In this document: positions 37,633 to 49,807 of the stretch, one piece after another
How positions within the stretch are numbered: the first letter of the stretch is position 1
How the letters are laid out: every line of letters begins with the position of its first letter
Source: Paracoccidioides lutzii Pb01
Lineage: Eukaryota > Ascomycota > Eurotiomycetes > Onygenales > Ajellomycetaceae
Assembly (NCBI RefSeq): GCF_000150705.2
Contig: NW_015440949.1
Span: 1,463,094-1,527,093, forward strand
Direction: 5' to 3'
Length of the DNA stretch: 64,000 bases
Notes under the pieces: generated by a model
What the model saw: the letters and a program-made list of their open reading frames with translations, nothing else
Database searches by the model: none
Told to the model about the DNA's origin: nothing
Position numbers and translations under genes: made by a program

Positions 37633-38500
37633 CATGGTGGCTTTAGTTGAGCCTTTTGGTGACCCTGTTTTATTTTCTTCTTCTAGCATGTCCATGGTGT
37701 TATCTCCGTGTTAACTTTAAAAGAGGGGAGGATTCCAGAGGTTAACATCACATTACAGCGTGTTAACACATCTGTCATGCCATTTCATTTTTAAAACTTC
37801 CCTCTCTGTCAGTAAATTGCTGCAGAACTCACTTCTAATTCTGCAAAAGCTTCTATTCCATTGTTGTTTTCTCTCATCCATTCGGGAGAACCCTTCTTAT
37901 TTTTCTTCATCTTTATTTATATTTTTCCCCTGCAATTTTCTGGCCTCTGTATTAGCTTTTCCACTGTCGTCTCTGGAAGAATACCACACGGTGCAAACTC
38001 TTATTTGCTTGGCTTTTGATTTCTGCCAGTATCTCCAGATTCTGCTTACCTTATGTCTAAGTCAGCGTTTCGCTGTAATTCATCCTTTCACGTATCTTAT
38101 TTCAAAGTTTCTGTTTCTTAGTATCTCTTCGAACGGAAATCCCCAGATTTCTATTTCGTCCTTTTCTTCTTCCGAGCTACAGCCACGACAACTCGGTGGA
38201 TGCAACAAAAGGATGGTTCCAGTTTTTTGGACACAAAGTTTTCAATTATTGGGTCCTCGCTCGTCCCATCGGCATGTTTTATTTCTATATATATTTTTTT
38301 TTCAAAAAAAATTATCGTTTTCTTTCTGATTGTATGACTCTGATGTGACTGGATCCCCACTGTCTCTTCTGTTTTTCTCTGCTTGTTGATTTGCCGCTTC
38401 TGCCTCTTATCATATTTCTAAGCTTTATATACTCTGACGCTATCTGTAATGTTAGACTTACGTTATTGTTTTCAACTCTAACTTGTATCAGACTCAAAGT
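37633..38500. other. 3' region of F-box gene and transition to repeat island
   Basis: T-rich 3' UTR-like sequence. The ORF-like stretch at 37760-38329 is Phe/Ser/Leu-rich low complexity and is not supported as a gene. Composition shifts to CpG-free repeat sequence near 38500. Confidence 0.5.
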
Positions 38501-41500
38501 TGAATTTACATCTTTAGAGTGAATATATTAAATGATATGACGCAGAGTGGTAATCTGGGACCATATTTTCTATAATGCTAAGCTAGTTAGTTTATATTTC
38601 AATCAGATTCTTTTTCAACTATTCTATCCAAAGCAACCCTCTTTCCTATTTGAGTAAATATTTTAACTACAAATTCAATCTAATTATCATTCAAACATGC
38701 AGGCTTTGAGGCCTGCTGCTAAAGCTGCTACTGCTGCTATTTTAGCCTCAATTTCTGACTCCTGTAGTTATTTTCTGGCCTCTAGAGCAGTAGCTTCCTC
38801 TTGAGCCTTCTAAATCTTTACTATATTGATAAACTGAGTATTTGAATCAACTTCTACCTTCTTTTTGATTTTTGACTGCTGTAGAGTCTCTAGTTGATTA
38901 GAGAGTTTAAAATTGGTAGACTAGCTAACATCTTATAGAGTATTCAACTTATCAATCACCTTGCTAGCATTGCAAAAAAAAAACCTACTGCTTTATTGTA
39001 AGAATTTCCTTCTTAATTAACTGCTGCAGAGTATTATATATATGTTTAGAATCTCAGAGAGTTGTAAGCAAGGAATCTTGCAGTTCAGAAGATAGAGAAA
39101 TTATAGATATCATTAGTATAGAGTTAGATTGACTTTGATCTCAAATCTAAGAGAAATCTAATTTCTTAAAAGAATTAAATGATATTATATCAGCTACTTT
39201 TCATTCTCTATATATATTATAACATTTTAAGGCTTTTAAATATACTTGATCATAGATTTATATAAATCTTCTTTTCTTTACAGAAGCTGCATTATTCAGG
39301 TAGTTTAATACAATGATCTCAGTTTTATAGTAGCTTTTTATGAGTGAAAAAACTTCAAAATTCAATAGCTGAAGAACATGAGATGTATGAGTAAGTAGAA
39401 ACTATCACAGCTTCAATTTAGATGCAGATAAATAGATGTTTGATTGCTAACTAGATAAGCTATCTGAGTGAATACTAAGATAATTTCTAAAATATAGGTT
39501 TGAAGAAAGCTCTATTTATATAGTCCTTTTCTTAATACAGTTGCCATATGATTGCCACATTTACATGTTATTTGTATATAGGGTAATTGTGAGGTTAGTT
39601 ACTATGTTAATGTCTAGACAGTTGCAATTACTGTTCATTTTGATTTTATATTGTTAAAAAGACTACAGAGCTCATTTTATATAATCACATTATTTTCTTT
39701 TGAAGTCTAAATATGCTCTTATGCTGGTAGATTATTATTCACTTTATCTGCTAAATAGTCATTCTCTTTTCAAGTCTTCAGTTATTTACTTAATTGCTTT
39801 GAGAGCTCTACTTTTATTAAATTTGTAGCATGAAACTCTCAAATCAGTTACAGAGATTCTTTTAGATTTTATGTTAAATATTATGTTAAATCATTATCAA
39901 ATTCTAGCTATTTTACTTGATATTGAAGCTTCTCATGAGAAACTTAGCTTGCTAGAACATTTTTAACTTCTTACTCATTTTTATTCTATATTTTGACCAG
40001 TTCTAATATCTTATTTAGTTGTTTCAGTAGAAGATCATTCACAGCTTTCTGTAGTTTATCAGAGAAGAATATTGAGTGAATCTTTATACTATTTAGTAGT
40101 CTTAGTCTATAGCTATTGTTAACTCTCTTAATTATCTCAAAGAGATTTTTATTTTGCTCTGTGAACTTTCTGCTGGAGTATTAAATTCTATAGTTCTCGA
40201 GTGACAGAAATACTTTATCTTCTATCTCAAAGTTTGATTTCTAACAGTGCTTGTTAATCTATAATTTCATAATCTCCTATATCTTTTTCATATTATCAGC
40301 TACTTGCTTTTAGATCTTCTTCATTTGAATAATATGCTGCTGAGCATCTTCTTATTTAAACTTTTTTTCTCTAGATAGCATTCTTGATAGTGACTTCCAA
40401 TCAAAGAACATTTGAGATTTATATTCATAAGCAGTTTGAAAGAGTGTCATCTCAGTTAATTCATTCATCAAAACTTTAGTCATATGATTCATCATTGATA
40501 ATCACTCATCTCAGTTGTTATAATAGTAGTTTATATATAAATAAAGCTTGATCATCAAATATTAATTGATAATCTCAGTCTGATTATCTATTTATGTATG
40601 ATGAGCTGATAATAGCTTCAGTTTAACTCTCAATTGTCTGATGAACTTACTTCAGAAGTTTAAGATGAATTGTGATTCCCAGTTTGATATAATTGAGTCT
40701 GATATTTCATAGTACTTATAGTAGTACTTCAAGAACAGTCTTATCAGCTTTTTAACATCTATCTTTCTTGTGATGAGAATATATATATACTTCTTATTTA
40801 GTTGATAGACAATTATCAATATTATATCATGATCTCTTTTTATCATAGAATTATTTATCAAGTTCATAGAAATATGTTGTCAGACTCTGTTTGAAATTAA
40901 TAATAGCTTCAGCAGCTTTAAAGTTCTATCACAAAAGATTTTCATTCATTAGCATATTAAGTAATTTTTTATATACTGATTGATATTCTTGATTTAATCA
41001 TTTCAGTAATATCTCATTTTCACTAGTGAGTATAGCTTTCTCTTCTCAGAATACATTGTTGATAACTATTAATAAATCTTCTTTAGAAGATACATCTGAA
41101 GAGTAAAATCTTTCTTAATTGATATCACTAAACATTTTTCAAAACACAAAAGTTCATCTATCAGTTCTCAGTATTGTTCTTTTTATGCTTTTTCACATCA
41201 TGATCTTAGTAATTCTATCTCTTTGTTTCTTGTCTTGACTTTATCAAGAATATACTTATTTTTATCTAAACCTTTGACCTTAATAAATTTCTTAATGATC
41301 TTGAGATTTAATCTCTGTAACTTGAGAAACAGTTGCATCTAAGTATTATTATTATTATTTTGAACTTTTGATTAACTCAGCATATCTGCTACTATATTCT
41401 AATACTCAGGCTAATAATGAATTAGAAAGTAGAATTAAAAGAGGAACTCTGCTTATTATATTTATCAAATATTGAGATTCTTAGTTGTTATAAAGTACTT

Positions 41501-42281
41501 GAAAATCTGATAATCAGTCAGAATCTTGAATCTTTCTATTCTCTAAAGATCTTTCAGCTTAGCTTGTCATTCTGTCAATGCTCTCATAATTGCTAGCATC
41601 TTTTTATTATGAATTTTATAGTTTTTTTCTGCTTTATTCATAGAAGCTAAGTAGAAGATAATGAAATATTACTATTCATTCTTACACAGCTGAGATAGAA
41701 CATCAACTATAGTATTATCTAATATATTTATCTTCACTCATATTTCTTAATTTAAGTTGTAATGATAAAGTACTGAGACTTCAGACAGAGCTCTCTTCAT
41801 TTGATCAAAAATATATTGATAGATTTCATTTCACTTGAAAGAATAATTCTTTCAGATAAGTTTAAACAGTGATCTCATAATCTGACTGTATTTCTTAACA
41901 AAATACTAATAGAAGTTATAGAATCTCAAAAAGAATTAAACTTCTTTAAATATATTAGATACTGCTCATTGTAATATTATTGTTATTTTTTTTGAATTTA
42001 TTTTGATTTTTTGATCAATGATAATAAAACTTAAATATTTTATCTGTTGAACATGAAACTCACATTTTGAGATACTTGTCTATAGTTTAGCTTTTCATAA
42101 TCTGATCAACATCTTCTTAATATGCTTCTTATATTCTCTTAAGATTTTACTGTAAATCAGCAGATCATTTATGAAAGCAGTCATGAACTGATTCAAGTAG
42201 TTGAAGAAGATAGTATTCATAAAGCACTAAAAAATTACTGAGTTATTGCTTAGATCAAAGAGTATGATCTTTATTTATAGA
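38501..42281 (-). mobile_element. relic D1: decayed Ty3/gypsy element
   Basis: On the minus strand, running from 42281 downward, translated fragments appear in pol order. Reverse transcriptase: FFNYLNQFMTAFINDLLIYS with SISKCEFHVQQIKYLSFII (about 42220-42050). RNase H: KILTDYQIFKYFITTKNLN (about 41520-41440). Integrase: RDHDIILIIVYQLNKKYIYI then DSIISNWESQF (40670-40840). These align in order with element B's pol, so D1 is an older relative of B. Stops are everywhere. The RT upstream half and gag are missing where element C begins. The left end near 38500 is not defined by an LTR. Confidence 0.7.
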
Positions 42282-42479
42282 TATAAGGGGTTGAACCCCT
42301 AGATTTGCTCTGGCTGGCTGACTCAGCCTAGCCATCATTTGCATGTGCGCACATGATCATGCTATGCGAGCTTGCTTAAGCTCATGTTCTCATCTCATTC
42401 TTTTCTTCCCTTTCTCAAGCAATTTATCCTTGTTATATAGGAGGACTAGCCTCTAGTTCTTAGAGCTTAACCCTTTACA
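42282..42479 (+). repeat. 5' LTR of element C
   Basis: 198 bp from TATAAGGGG (an altered TGTAAG start) to CTTTACA. It contains the palindrome ATGTGCGCACAT (42343-42354) and the self-primer AAGCAATTTAT (42417-42427). Confidence 0.85.
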
Positions 42480-42481
42480 TT

Positions 42482-42492
42482 ACAAATTGCTT
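42482..42492 (+). other. primer-binding site of element C
   Basis: ACAAATTGCTT lies two bases past the LTR end. It is complementary at 10 of 11 positions to the LTR-internal AAGCAATTTAT, as in self-priming Tf1-type elements. It is a mutated copy of the perfect pair in element A. Confidence 0.65.
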
Positions 42493-42499
42493 CACTTCT

Positions 42500-43901
42500 T
42501 TCATTGATAGATCACTGAAAGTCTTAATCCTATATCATGAAGCTCAGCAAATGTGCTGACATATGATAGACTATTGAAAGCCTTAAATCCTGCATCATGA
42601 AGTTCAGTGATAGCACTGGTATATGAATAGACTGGGTTAGCAATTGTGCTAACAAATGAATGAGCAACATTGAAAACATCTAGCTGAATGAGATAAAGCA
42701 GCAGACTTGTACAACAAATACACAAATGAATCAATGTGAAGTAATGAGCAGGGATACCCCCAGCAGCTTTGAACAACAATGAATGATCTTTCTCCAACAG
42801 CAGAAACAGGTCCAGTGTGAAAACAGAAATTTAATAACAGCTCAGCAAGCTGAAATAGCTAATCTATGACAAGCTTTGAACACTTCAACATCAACTCTCT
42901 CTCAATTGAACTCACAATCACTTATTGCAGTCAGAAGACTAAAAATCAAGCTACTAGACTGTGAGAAGTATGATGATTCTAATCTGAAGCACTACTCTCA
43001 GTGAGAGCTAAAGCTTCAATCAAAACTTAAGATCAATGAGAAAGCTTTAGGTAATAATGAGGAATGTGCTTAGTATGTATACTCAAGACTGGAAGAAATG
43101 ACAGTAGCTCAAGTTTATCCCTGAGTTGAGAATAATAAGGACAAGATCAACTTCATGATAGAGAGCTTACTGAAGCAAACACATATGTTCTTTAGTGATT
43201 CTGCACAACAGAAAAAGGCTATGCAAAAGCTCAACAATCTATGATAGAGTAGAAGAATTATCTTTGACTTTCTGCTTGAATTTAATCAGCTACTGCTGGA
43301 AGCTGGTGGTCACAGATGAGATGATCACATTAAAAAGAAGTATTTGAAATCCATTCTAAGCATGGAGCTGAGGGAAGGCATGATGAATGTAAGAAAACTG
43401 TCTCTCTATAAGAATTACTGCAAGGAGCTTAGATTAGTTAATCATCAACTCTATAAGCTTAAGACTTTAAGGCAATGGTCTAAACATTGTGAGAGCAGAT
43501 CTTCTTCAGATCATACAACATCTAATTCACACTCTCTACTTCATCATGCTGTTCTTGATTGATGAAATCAGTCTCAAGCTTCCATTGATGATCTGATGAA
43601 TCTCTTTCCTGGTGCTGTGACCTCAAGCACTCATCACATCAAATTGATAAATCAGACAGAGGTTAATCAATGAAGAGAGCAAGGCCTGTGCTTGAGATGT
43701 GAAGCTGAAGATTATATGATTAAAAGCTGCTCATTCAAACCTCCCAGACGCCCTGTCATTCTCATGATAATTAAGGTGATCCCTGAGCTGGTACTGAATG
43801 ATAATGATGTGAATATGAGTGAGAATTTGGGAAAAGAGTAGTTCCAATTAAAAGACACTGAAAGGAGTGAAATAAGAAGCTTATAAAGAAGTAATGGAGA
43901 A
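42500..43901 (+). pseudogene. gag of element C (decayed)
   Basis: Gag-like protein fragments with many stops: helix-rich text such as QQQKQVQCENRNLITAQQAE, a central part around HIKKKYLKSILSMELREGMM (43330-43385), and a zinc knuckle CLRCEAEDYMIKSC at about 43690 whose His has become Tyr. The end, NMSENLGKE-stop with GGGAAAA at 43829-43835, matches the gag terminus of element B. Confidence 0.7.
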
Positions 43902-43906
43902 GATTT
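43902..43906. other. target-site duplication (left) of element A
   Basis: GATTT, repeated at 55073-55077. Element A's own sequence gives the uninterrupted site (minus strand of about 53440-53470 reads GAAGAAGATTTAAATCTAAG). Confidence 0.9.
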
Positions 43907-44104
43907 TGTAAAGGGTTAAGCTCTAAGAACTAGAGACTAGTCCTCTTATATAACAAGGATGAATTGCTTGAGAAAGGGAAGAAAAGAATGAGATCAGAAC
44001 TCAAGCTTAAGCAAGCTCACGTAGCATGATCACATGCGCACATGTGAACAATGGCTAGGCTGAGTCAGCCAGTCAGAGCAAATCTAGAGGTTCAACCTCT
44101 TATA
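43907..44104 (-). repeat. 3' LTR of element A
   Basis: On the plus text it begins TGTAAAGGG and ends CCTCTTATA (an altered TTACA). It carries the LTR palindrome region and the self-primer. The adjoining sequence at 44105-44126 is the pyrimidine complement of a polypurine tract (minus strand AAAGAGGGAGAAGAGGGG). Confidence 0.85.
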
Positions 44105-44126
44105 ATACCCCTCTTCTCCCTCTTTG
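44105..44126 (-). other. polypurine tract of element A
   Basis: On the minus strand, AAAGAGGGAGAAGAGGGGTAT abuts the 3' LTR, the site of plus-strand DNA priming. Element C has the matching tract at about 58655-58676. Confidence 0.75.
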
Positions 44127-45635
44127 TTGCAGGTCTTTATGACTATTTAAAGCTCTCTTTACATCTAATTTTGCCTGTTGAGAGGCCTCTCAAGCATTCA
44201 AGGCCTTCACTTCTTGTAGGAGGCTCATGTCATTCCATATAGACTCAGCTCAACCTACTCATTTAACAAGATATTGTTTTTTCCTCTAATAGGTTCATTC
44301 ACTCTGAATTTCCTCAATCTCAAACTCAGGTTCTTTCAGGATCTCTATAGTGAGTGGCTGTCAGTCAGTTTGCCTCTGACTAGGCAGGAGATCTGTCATC
44401 ACAGCATGTAGAAGCTTTACATTAAAGATATTGTGAATGTCAGATGAGATATTCAGTTGATAAGCATGAAATCTTATCTTTTCTAGCACAGTATATTGAT
44501 TGTATTTCATATTCAGCTTCTTGCACAGACAATTAGTTCTCATGTTCTCTAAGCTCAACCAGATCTTATCTTCAGGTTGAAAGCTTGAAGCTGAGTCTCT
44601 TCATCTATTCACATATTTCTCTTGAGATTGCTGAGCATCTGTCATTTTTACTTGAGCCCACTTCAACACTTCACAGGTCTTTCTCATATAATCATCTGCA
44701 AACTCAATAGGATTATATGACATTTCAATGAGAGGTGCATCAGCTATATCAATGAAGGAGATGTGAAAAAGATGTGTTAAAAAAAAAGAGCTCACACTCA
44801 TTGAGGCAGCATCTCTATTATTGATGATTAGCTCTGCTAGAGAGAGTCATTCACACCAGTCATTCTATGGAAAGTTAATGTACTTGTGTAAGTAGATTTT
44901 CAGAATCTGATTCATTCACTCTGTAGCTTCATCAGTCTCTGAGTGATAGACTGTGAAGAGTCATCTCTTAATGCTTAATTTCTCACACATCTGAGTTCAA
45001 AACATGCTTGTGAAAGTTGACTCTCAATCTGACACTACTGCCTTAGAAATGTCATGTTGAGAGATGATGTTGTGAAGGAATACTCTAGTCACTGTCTCCA
45101 CATCAGTTTTCTTAACTGCTTTTAATATAACCCCCTTGGTCAGTTTGTCTGTTATAATCATGATGTTTGTGTATTCTTTAGAGCTTGATAAGTCTACAAT
45201 AAAGTTCATGAAAAGCTCCTGCCACATGCATTCAGAAATGAGAAGAGGCTTAAGCAGTCTCTGATGTTGATCTCTTCATGCAGTGTTTGATCTGCAAAGA
45301 TAACAATTCCTGATCATTCTTCTTACATCAGTGGCATAGTCTAGCCAGTAGAACTCATGTCTTAGAACTTCTGTCATTTACTCTCACCTGGGATGGCTGG
45401 TAAGAGGTGAGTCATGAGTCTCATGCACTAACCTGGTTCAGAGAGGTTTGAAGTCTGACACTCACTTACAATCTCAAAAGAGAAGCTCTCTGTTCTCATT
45501 TAAAGAGCACTCAGAGACAGAGGCCTTAATGCTGAGTTCAGAAGGAAATCTGAATCTTCTCTCATGAAGAGTTTACTTCAGATACTGCAGAATTTTGTCA
45601 TTTTTATAAGTCTCATTTCACTGAGCTTGAAGAGA
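44127..45635 (-). pseudogene. integrase part of element A pol (decayed)
   Basis: Minus-strand fragments: the C-terminal domain SLENMRTNCLCKKLNMKYNQ with YTVLEKIRFHAYQLN (44361-44558), IDIADAPLIEMSYNPIEFAD (44601-44801), and the catalytic core with LFMNFIVDLSSSKEYTNIMI then KAVVSD (45024-45227), the first two Asp of the DDE triad region. Stops between pieces are mostly TGA. The upstream part continues on the far side of element B at 51386. Confidence 0.75.
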
Positions 45636-45640
45636 TATCT
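45636..45640. other. target-site duplication (left) of element B
   Basis: TATCT, repeated at 51381-51385. Element C near 57142 gives the corresponding unoccupied region in the RNase H-integrase linker. Confidence 0.9.
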
Positions 45641-45886
45641 TGTTAGGGAGCGAATGCGAGCTGCATAAGAAGAAAGACTCTCTGCGTTGCTAACTGCTAT
45701 ATAACGAAATACTAAGCTTGATGGGATGAAAGGGGGTGCTGGGGGCCTGCGTGGATTATAACCACCTGCATGGTCGTGTGGTCACGTGATATGGATTAGG
45801 CCTAATCGGGCGCCGAGCTTAATCCGACGTCGAGTCTAACCGGGCACCGGCCTTCGGTCGGGCTCGGTCGGACGCTGAGCCTAACA
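45641..45886 (-). repeat. 3' LTR of element B
   Basis: 246 bp, TGTTAGGG...CCTAACA. Identical by eye to the copy at 51135-51380. Adjacent text at 45887-45905 is the complement of a purine-rich GGGGGGTGA tract that serves as the likely plus-strand primer. Confidence 0.95.
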
Positions 45887-45916
45887 TCACCCCCCGGTCT
45901 AGGGGCAGGCATGTCC

Positions 45917-48900
45917 TCATGCCGGTAGGTCGTCATCAACCTCGTCCTTCAGGTAGCTGTCTGTCTCCCATGCCTTCAGCCACTCATCTAGTCGCCTTGG
46001 GGGTCCAGCTTTTGTAGGGTTAGCCTCATGGAAGTCGCGTATGGCGTGTGGTGATCCTTTGAAGTCGCGAGCGGGGTACCATGAAGAATCCTCATCAAAC
46101 CCCTTCCAGCGCACCCAATACTGCAGCTTGCTCCGGCTTATTCTACTGGCCAGTATACGATCTATTTCCCATTCATTCTCACCATCTATTTCAATTGGGT
46201 CTGGTGGTCTGATAGTCTGGCCAGGTAGAGGGTCTCTGGAGTCCTTGCATAGCTTGTCTGGGGAGAAGATTGAATGAATTTTCATTGTTATGGGGAGGTC
46301 CAGTTTGTAGGCATTGCCCACCTTTTCCAGGATTCTGAAGGGGCCGGCATTCTGCTCTGCCAGTTTACGGCTTGGTCGATCCATCTTGTATGATTTCAAT
46401 GTTAGATAAACAAAATCTCCTACTGCAAAGTCAGGCTCTCAATGGTGCTTGTCAGTCTGCCTCTTCATCTGTTCCTGTGCTGTCTTTATGCCTTTACTCG
46501 CCTGGTTCCAGATCTCTCTCATTCGGTGAATGAAGCTCCTTGCTGCTTCTCGATTTCTTTTCTCATTCATGTCCAATTTCTCCGCCAGTGGTTGCCAGTC
46601 AAATGACATTCAGGGTTCATATCCATTTGCTGCGAGGAAGGGGGAGATCCCTGTGGAAGTGTTTGGGGTAGCTGCGGAGGCATGGTCTATAATGGGCAGC
46701 CACTCATCCCAGTCGTCTTGGTAGTAACTGACATAGGGGCGAAGACGGGTGGCAATGTATTGATTCACCACTTCTGTCTGTCCATCAGTTTGTGCATGAT
46801 GCGCCGTTGAGAGTTTCAGTTTTATGCCCAGGATCTGTGTAAACTCATCCCAAAAGCTTGATATGAACTGGGGGCCTCGGTCAGAGACAATTGAGTCAGG
46901 CGCCCCATTGTATGAATAGTAGAATCGAATGAATAGTCGGGCCAGCTCCTGGGCTGTAACTCCCCGGGTGGTTGGAATGGAGATTGTCTTCTTGCTTAGC
47001 CAGCATACTATGACCAAAATGGCATCATAACCTGTTTTGCTTTTCGGCACGTCCATGAAGTCCATTGCAATATGCTGCCATGCCTGTTCTGGTATTGGTA
47101 ATGGCTTTAGCAAACCAGGAGTCTTATCTCTTGGAATTTTACTGATCCAGCACACATGGCAGTTCCGAATATAGCGTAGGACGTCTGTCTGCCAGGTGGC
47201 CCACCAATAGCGTGATTGCACCAGGGCCAGGGTCTTTCGTCCTCCAGGGTGTGCTGTTGAAGCTTGATCATGAATTTCCTGCAGTAGCTTGGCTATCAGG
47301 GTTTCCTTTTCCTGAACAGGCACCACTAGTCTTCCATTGTACCGTAGCACATTGTCCTCCATTGTATAGGGACTATTCTCATCATCTGCCTGCTGCCGCA
47401 GGGGCTCAATTGAGGTGGCTGTCTTGTTTAGAGACACTATGCATTCAGCAATGCTCTCTTTCTCTGAGGAGTTGATGCTAGCAATGTCTGTAGAGGGAGT
47501 GATCTGGGGGTCGAGGGTCTCTGGTCCTAGGAGAATCTGCATACGGCCGTCCTGTTGCCTTCTAACCTGCTCAGGCCTGCTCAGTGCGTCTGCTAGCAGG
47601 TTGGCCTTGCCTGGTCGATACTTGATCTCAAAGTAGAAACGGGAGAGGAACTCTGCCCAGCGGGCTTGACGTGCATTCAGCTTCTTGGTAGTCATGAAGT
47701 ATTCCAGTGCACGATGATCAGTGAGGATCTTGAATTGTTCCTCCCGTTGTAGTCCCTCAAGCTCTGCCCGCCATTCTTGTAAGGCCCGGACTACTGCCAG
47801 CATTTCCTTATCATGAACTTCATAATTAAGCTCTGCACCATTCATTGTCTTTGAATAGAAGGCTACTGGGTGCCAAAGGTCATTTTCAAATCTTTGACTT
47901 AGTACCCCAGCCACTACTCCGTCAGAGGCGTCAGTCTCAATACGAGTCTCCCGCTCAGGGTCATAGTAACGCAGTGTTGGAGCCTCCACCAGCTGCCTCT
48001 TCAGTTTTTCAAAGGCTGATTTGCATTCTGATGTCCACACAAATGGGGTAGTCTTCTTTGTCAATTGGTACAGTGGCTTTGCGATTCGGCTGTAGTTCCT
48101 TATGAATCGTCGGTAGAAATTGCCAAATCCTAGGAATGACTGGACTCCTTTGACTGTGGTGGGGGCCTGCCATCTCACAATGGCAGCTGTCTTCTCTGGG
48201 TCTGCCTCAATCCCTTCTGTACTGATGATGAACCCTAGGTATTTTGTCCTCTGGACTGCAAACTCACATTTCTGGATGCTGGCTTGCAAACCCGCTGTCT
48301 TTAGTTGGTCTAGCACTGAGTTTACCTGCTGCTTGTGCTCCTCCAGATTCTTGCTATAGATTAGAAGATCATCCATGAATGCTGTCATAAACTTGTCCAG
48401 GTAGTCAAAGAAGATACTGTTAACAAACCGTTGAAAGCAGGCAGGGGCGTTTGTAAGGCCAAAGGGGACCACCCGATATTTATAGGTCCCGTAGCGGGTT
48501 CTAAAGGTGGTCAGGTCCTCAGACTCAGGGTCCATTCGGATGCGATGGAACCCCTGCCGAATGTCCAACTTTGTAAAGTATTTCGCCCCATTGAGTCGGT
48601 CCATCAGCTCATCTATCAGGGGCAAGGGATACTGATCTCGTTTGGTTATAGCATTCAGCTTGCGAAAGTCAACACAGAATCATAGCTTCTTCCCACTACG
48701 GGCAATCAGGATTGGGGAGGCGTAGGGGGCTGAACTTGGGGTGATGAAACCCTTTGCTAGGTTGGCTTCAAGGTAGGTCTTCACTGCCTCTAGTTCCTCT
48801 AGATTCATCTTATATAGAGGCGCATGTCCAATGCCCTGGGTGAGGTCAACATCAGGCTGGAGCTCTATTTTAAAATCAACATTCTTCCATAGGGGGGGCA

Positions 48901-49807
48901 GTTCATCTGATGCTTTCTTTGAGAAGCAGTCCTCCCGGCCTTTCAACCATTCTGGTAAGTTGCTGATCAGCTCCTCATCAGACTCATCCTCAGCTCCCAC
49001 TAAACCCCGCTTCTCCTCAAGCTGTTTATCAATTTCATACAGACTGGTTATGAAGACTGTTGACTTCTTGTTCTTCATATAACCATGGAAGGAAGCAGCC
49101 CCAATGAAGTTCATATCCATCATCTGTGGTGCTGTCTCCTCCCAGGTCAGCCCCTGCCTCGTCTCAGGCATCACGACTGAGCTGATCCCTTTCAATCTGC
49201 GGAGCTGAGCCTGATGCTCCTGTCTGATCTCCTCATCCAGCTTGATCTCTCTTCGTTCCACATCCGCCTGATGCTCAGGCTTGGGGTCTGGGCGCTTCAG
49301 TACTGACCAGGGTACTATCTTCAACATCAGCTCCGCCACCTGTTCAGGGATAGACCGTTCACTCGGCCAAACCAGGCATTGGTTTTTAACATCAAGCCAT
49401 ATATCCTGTGCTGCCAACCACTTCCGTCCCAGGATGACAGGGTGCTGGCCTAGGTCTGTTACCAGCAGAGGGACATTCTGAAATCTCCGGCCATCCACCC
49501 AGAGGTTTAGGGTCAATGTGCGGTCTATCACCCCGCCGGGGGCGCCATTGTATCCCTTCATGCGGCATTTGAATGGGAGTTCTTGAAACTTCCTATCAAA
49601 GAATCTTGCCAATTCTATGGCATATCGGGTATCAATAAAATTCGCTCCATTTGCTCCAGTATCAGCAAGAGAATTTGTAGAAGTAGCAATTCCATTGTAG
49701 GCTAATTTGATTGGCACATTAAAGCTTTTCCCCCCAATCAAGTCCTTCATCTCAAACCTCTCACAGACTATTGAACTACCTGAGGTGGAGTCTTCTCTCA
49801 GGCTCAC
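45917..49807 (-). pseudogene. pol of element B (one frame, three TGA stops)
   Basis: A single frame of about 1296 codons entered by -1 frameshift from gag. Order: aspartic protease (SLADTGANGANFID, about 49670); reverse transcriptase (LPLIDELMDRLNGAKYFTKL, then FMTAFMDDLLIYS as the YxDD-type motif, about 48370); RNase H (ETDASDGVVAGVLS, about 47930); integrase with an HHCC zinc region (HPGGRKT ... CHVCWISK, about 47250-47140), DDE core pieces (MDFMDVPKSKTGYDAILV; DSIVSDRGPQF); and a C-terminal chromodomain (WEIDRILASRISRSKLQYWV then RWKGFDEDSSWYPA, about 46170-46070). The stop is at 45917. In-frame TGA codons at 48680-48682 (GKKL-stop-FCVDF), 46610-46612 (GYEP-stop-MSFDW) and 46439-46441 (KHH-stop-EPDF) each replace an expected Arg, so the codons were probably CGA. 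Otherwise uninterrupted. Confidence 0.9.

Noticed and set aside
37760..38329. 189-codon ORF downstream of the F-box gene
   Set aside because: Phe/Ser/Leu-rich low complexity typical of T-rich 3' sequence, with no domain or similarity that I recognise.
42501..42797. ORF (-) resembling a small membrane protein, with a homologue at 54557-54853 (+)
   Set aside because: Both are antisense to the gag regions of elements C and A; the similarity comes from the elements being related, not from a conserved protein.
42282..44104. Inverted similar 198-bp sequences at 42.3 and 43.9 kb, looking like terminal inverted repeats of a DNA transposon around a gag-like ORF
   Set aside because: They are LTRs of two different elements in opposite orientations (C 5' LTR and A 3' LTR); each has its true direct partner further right.
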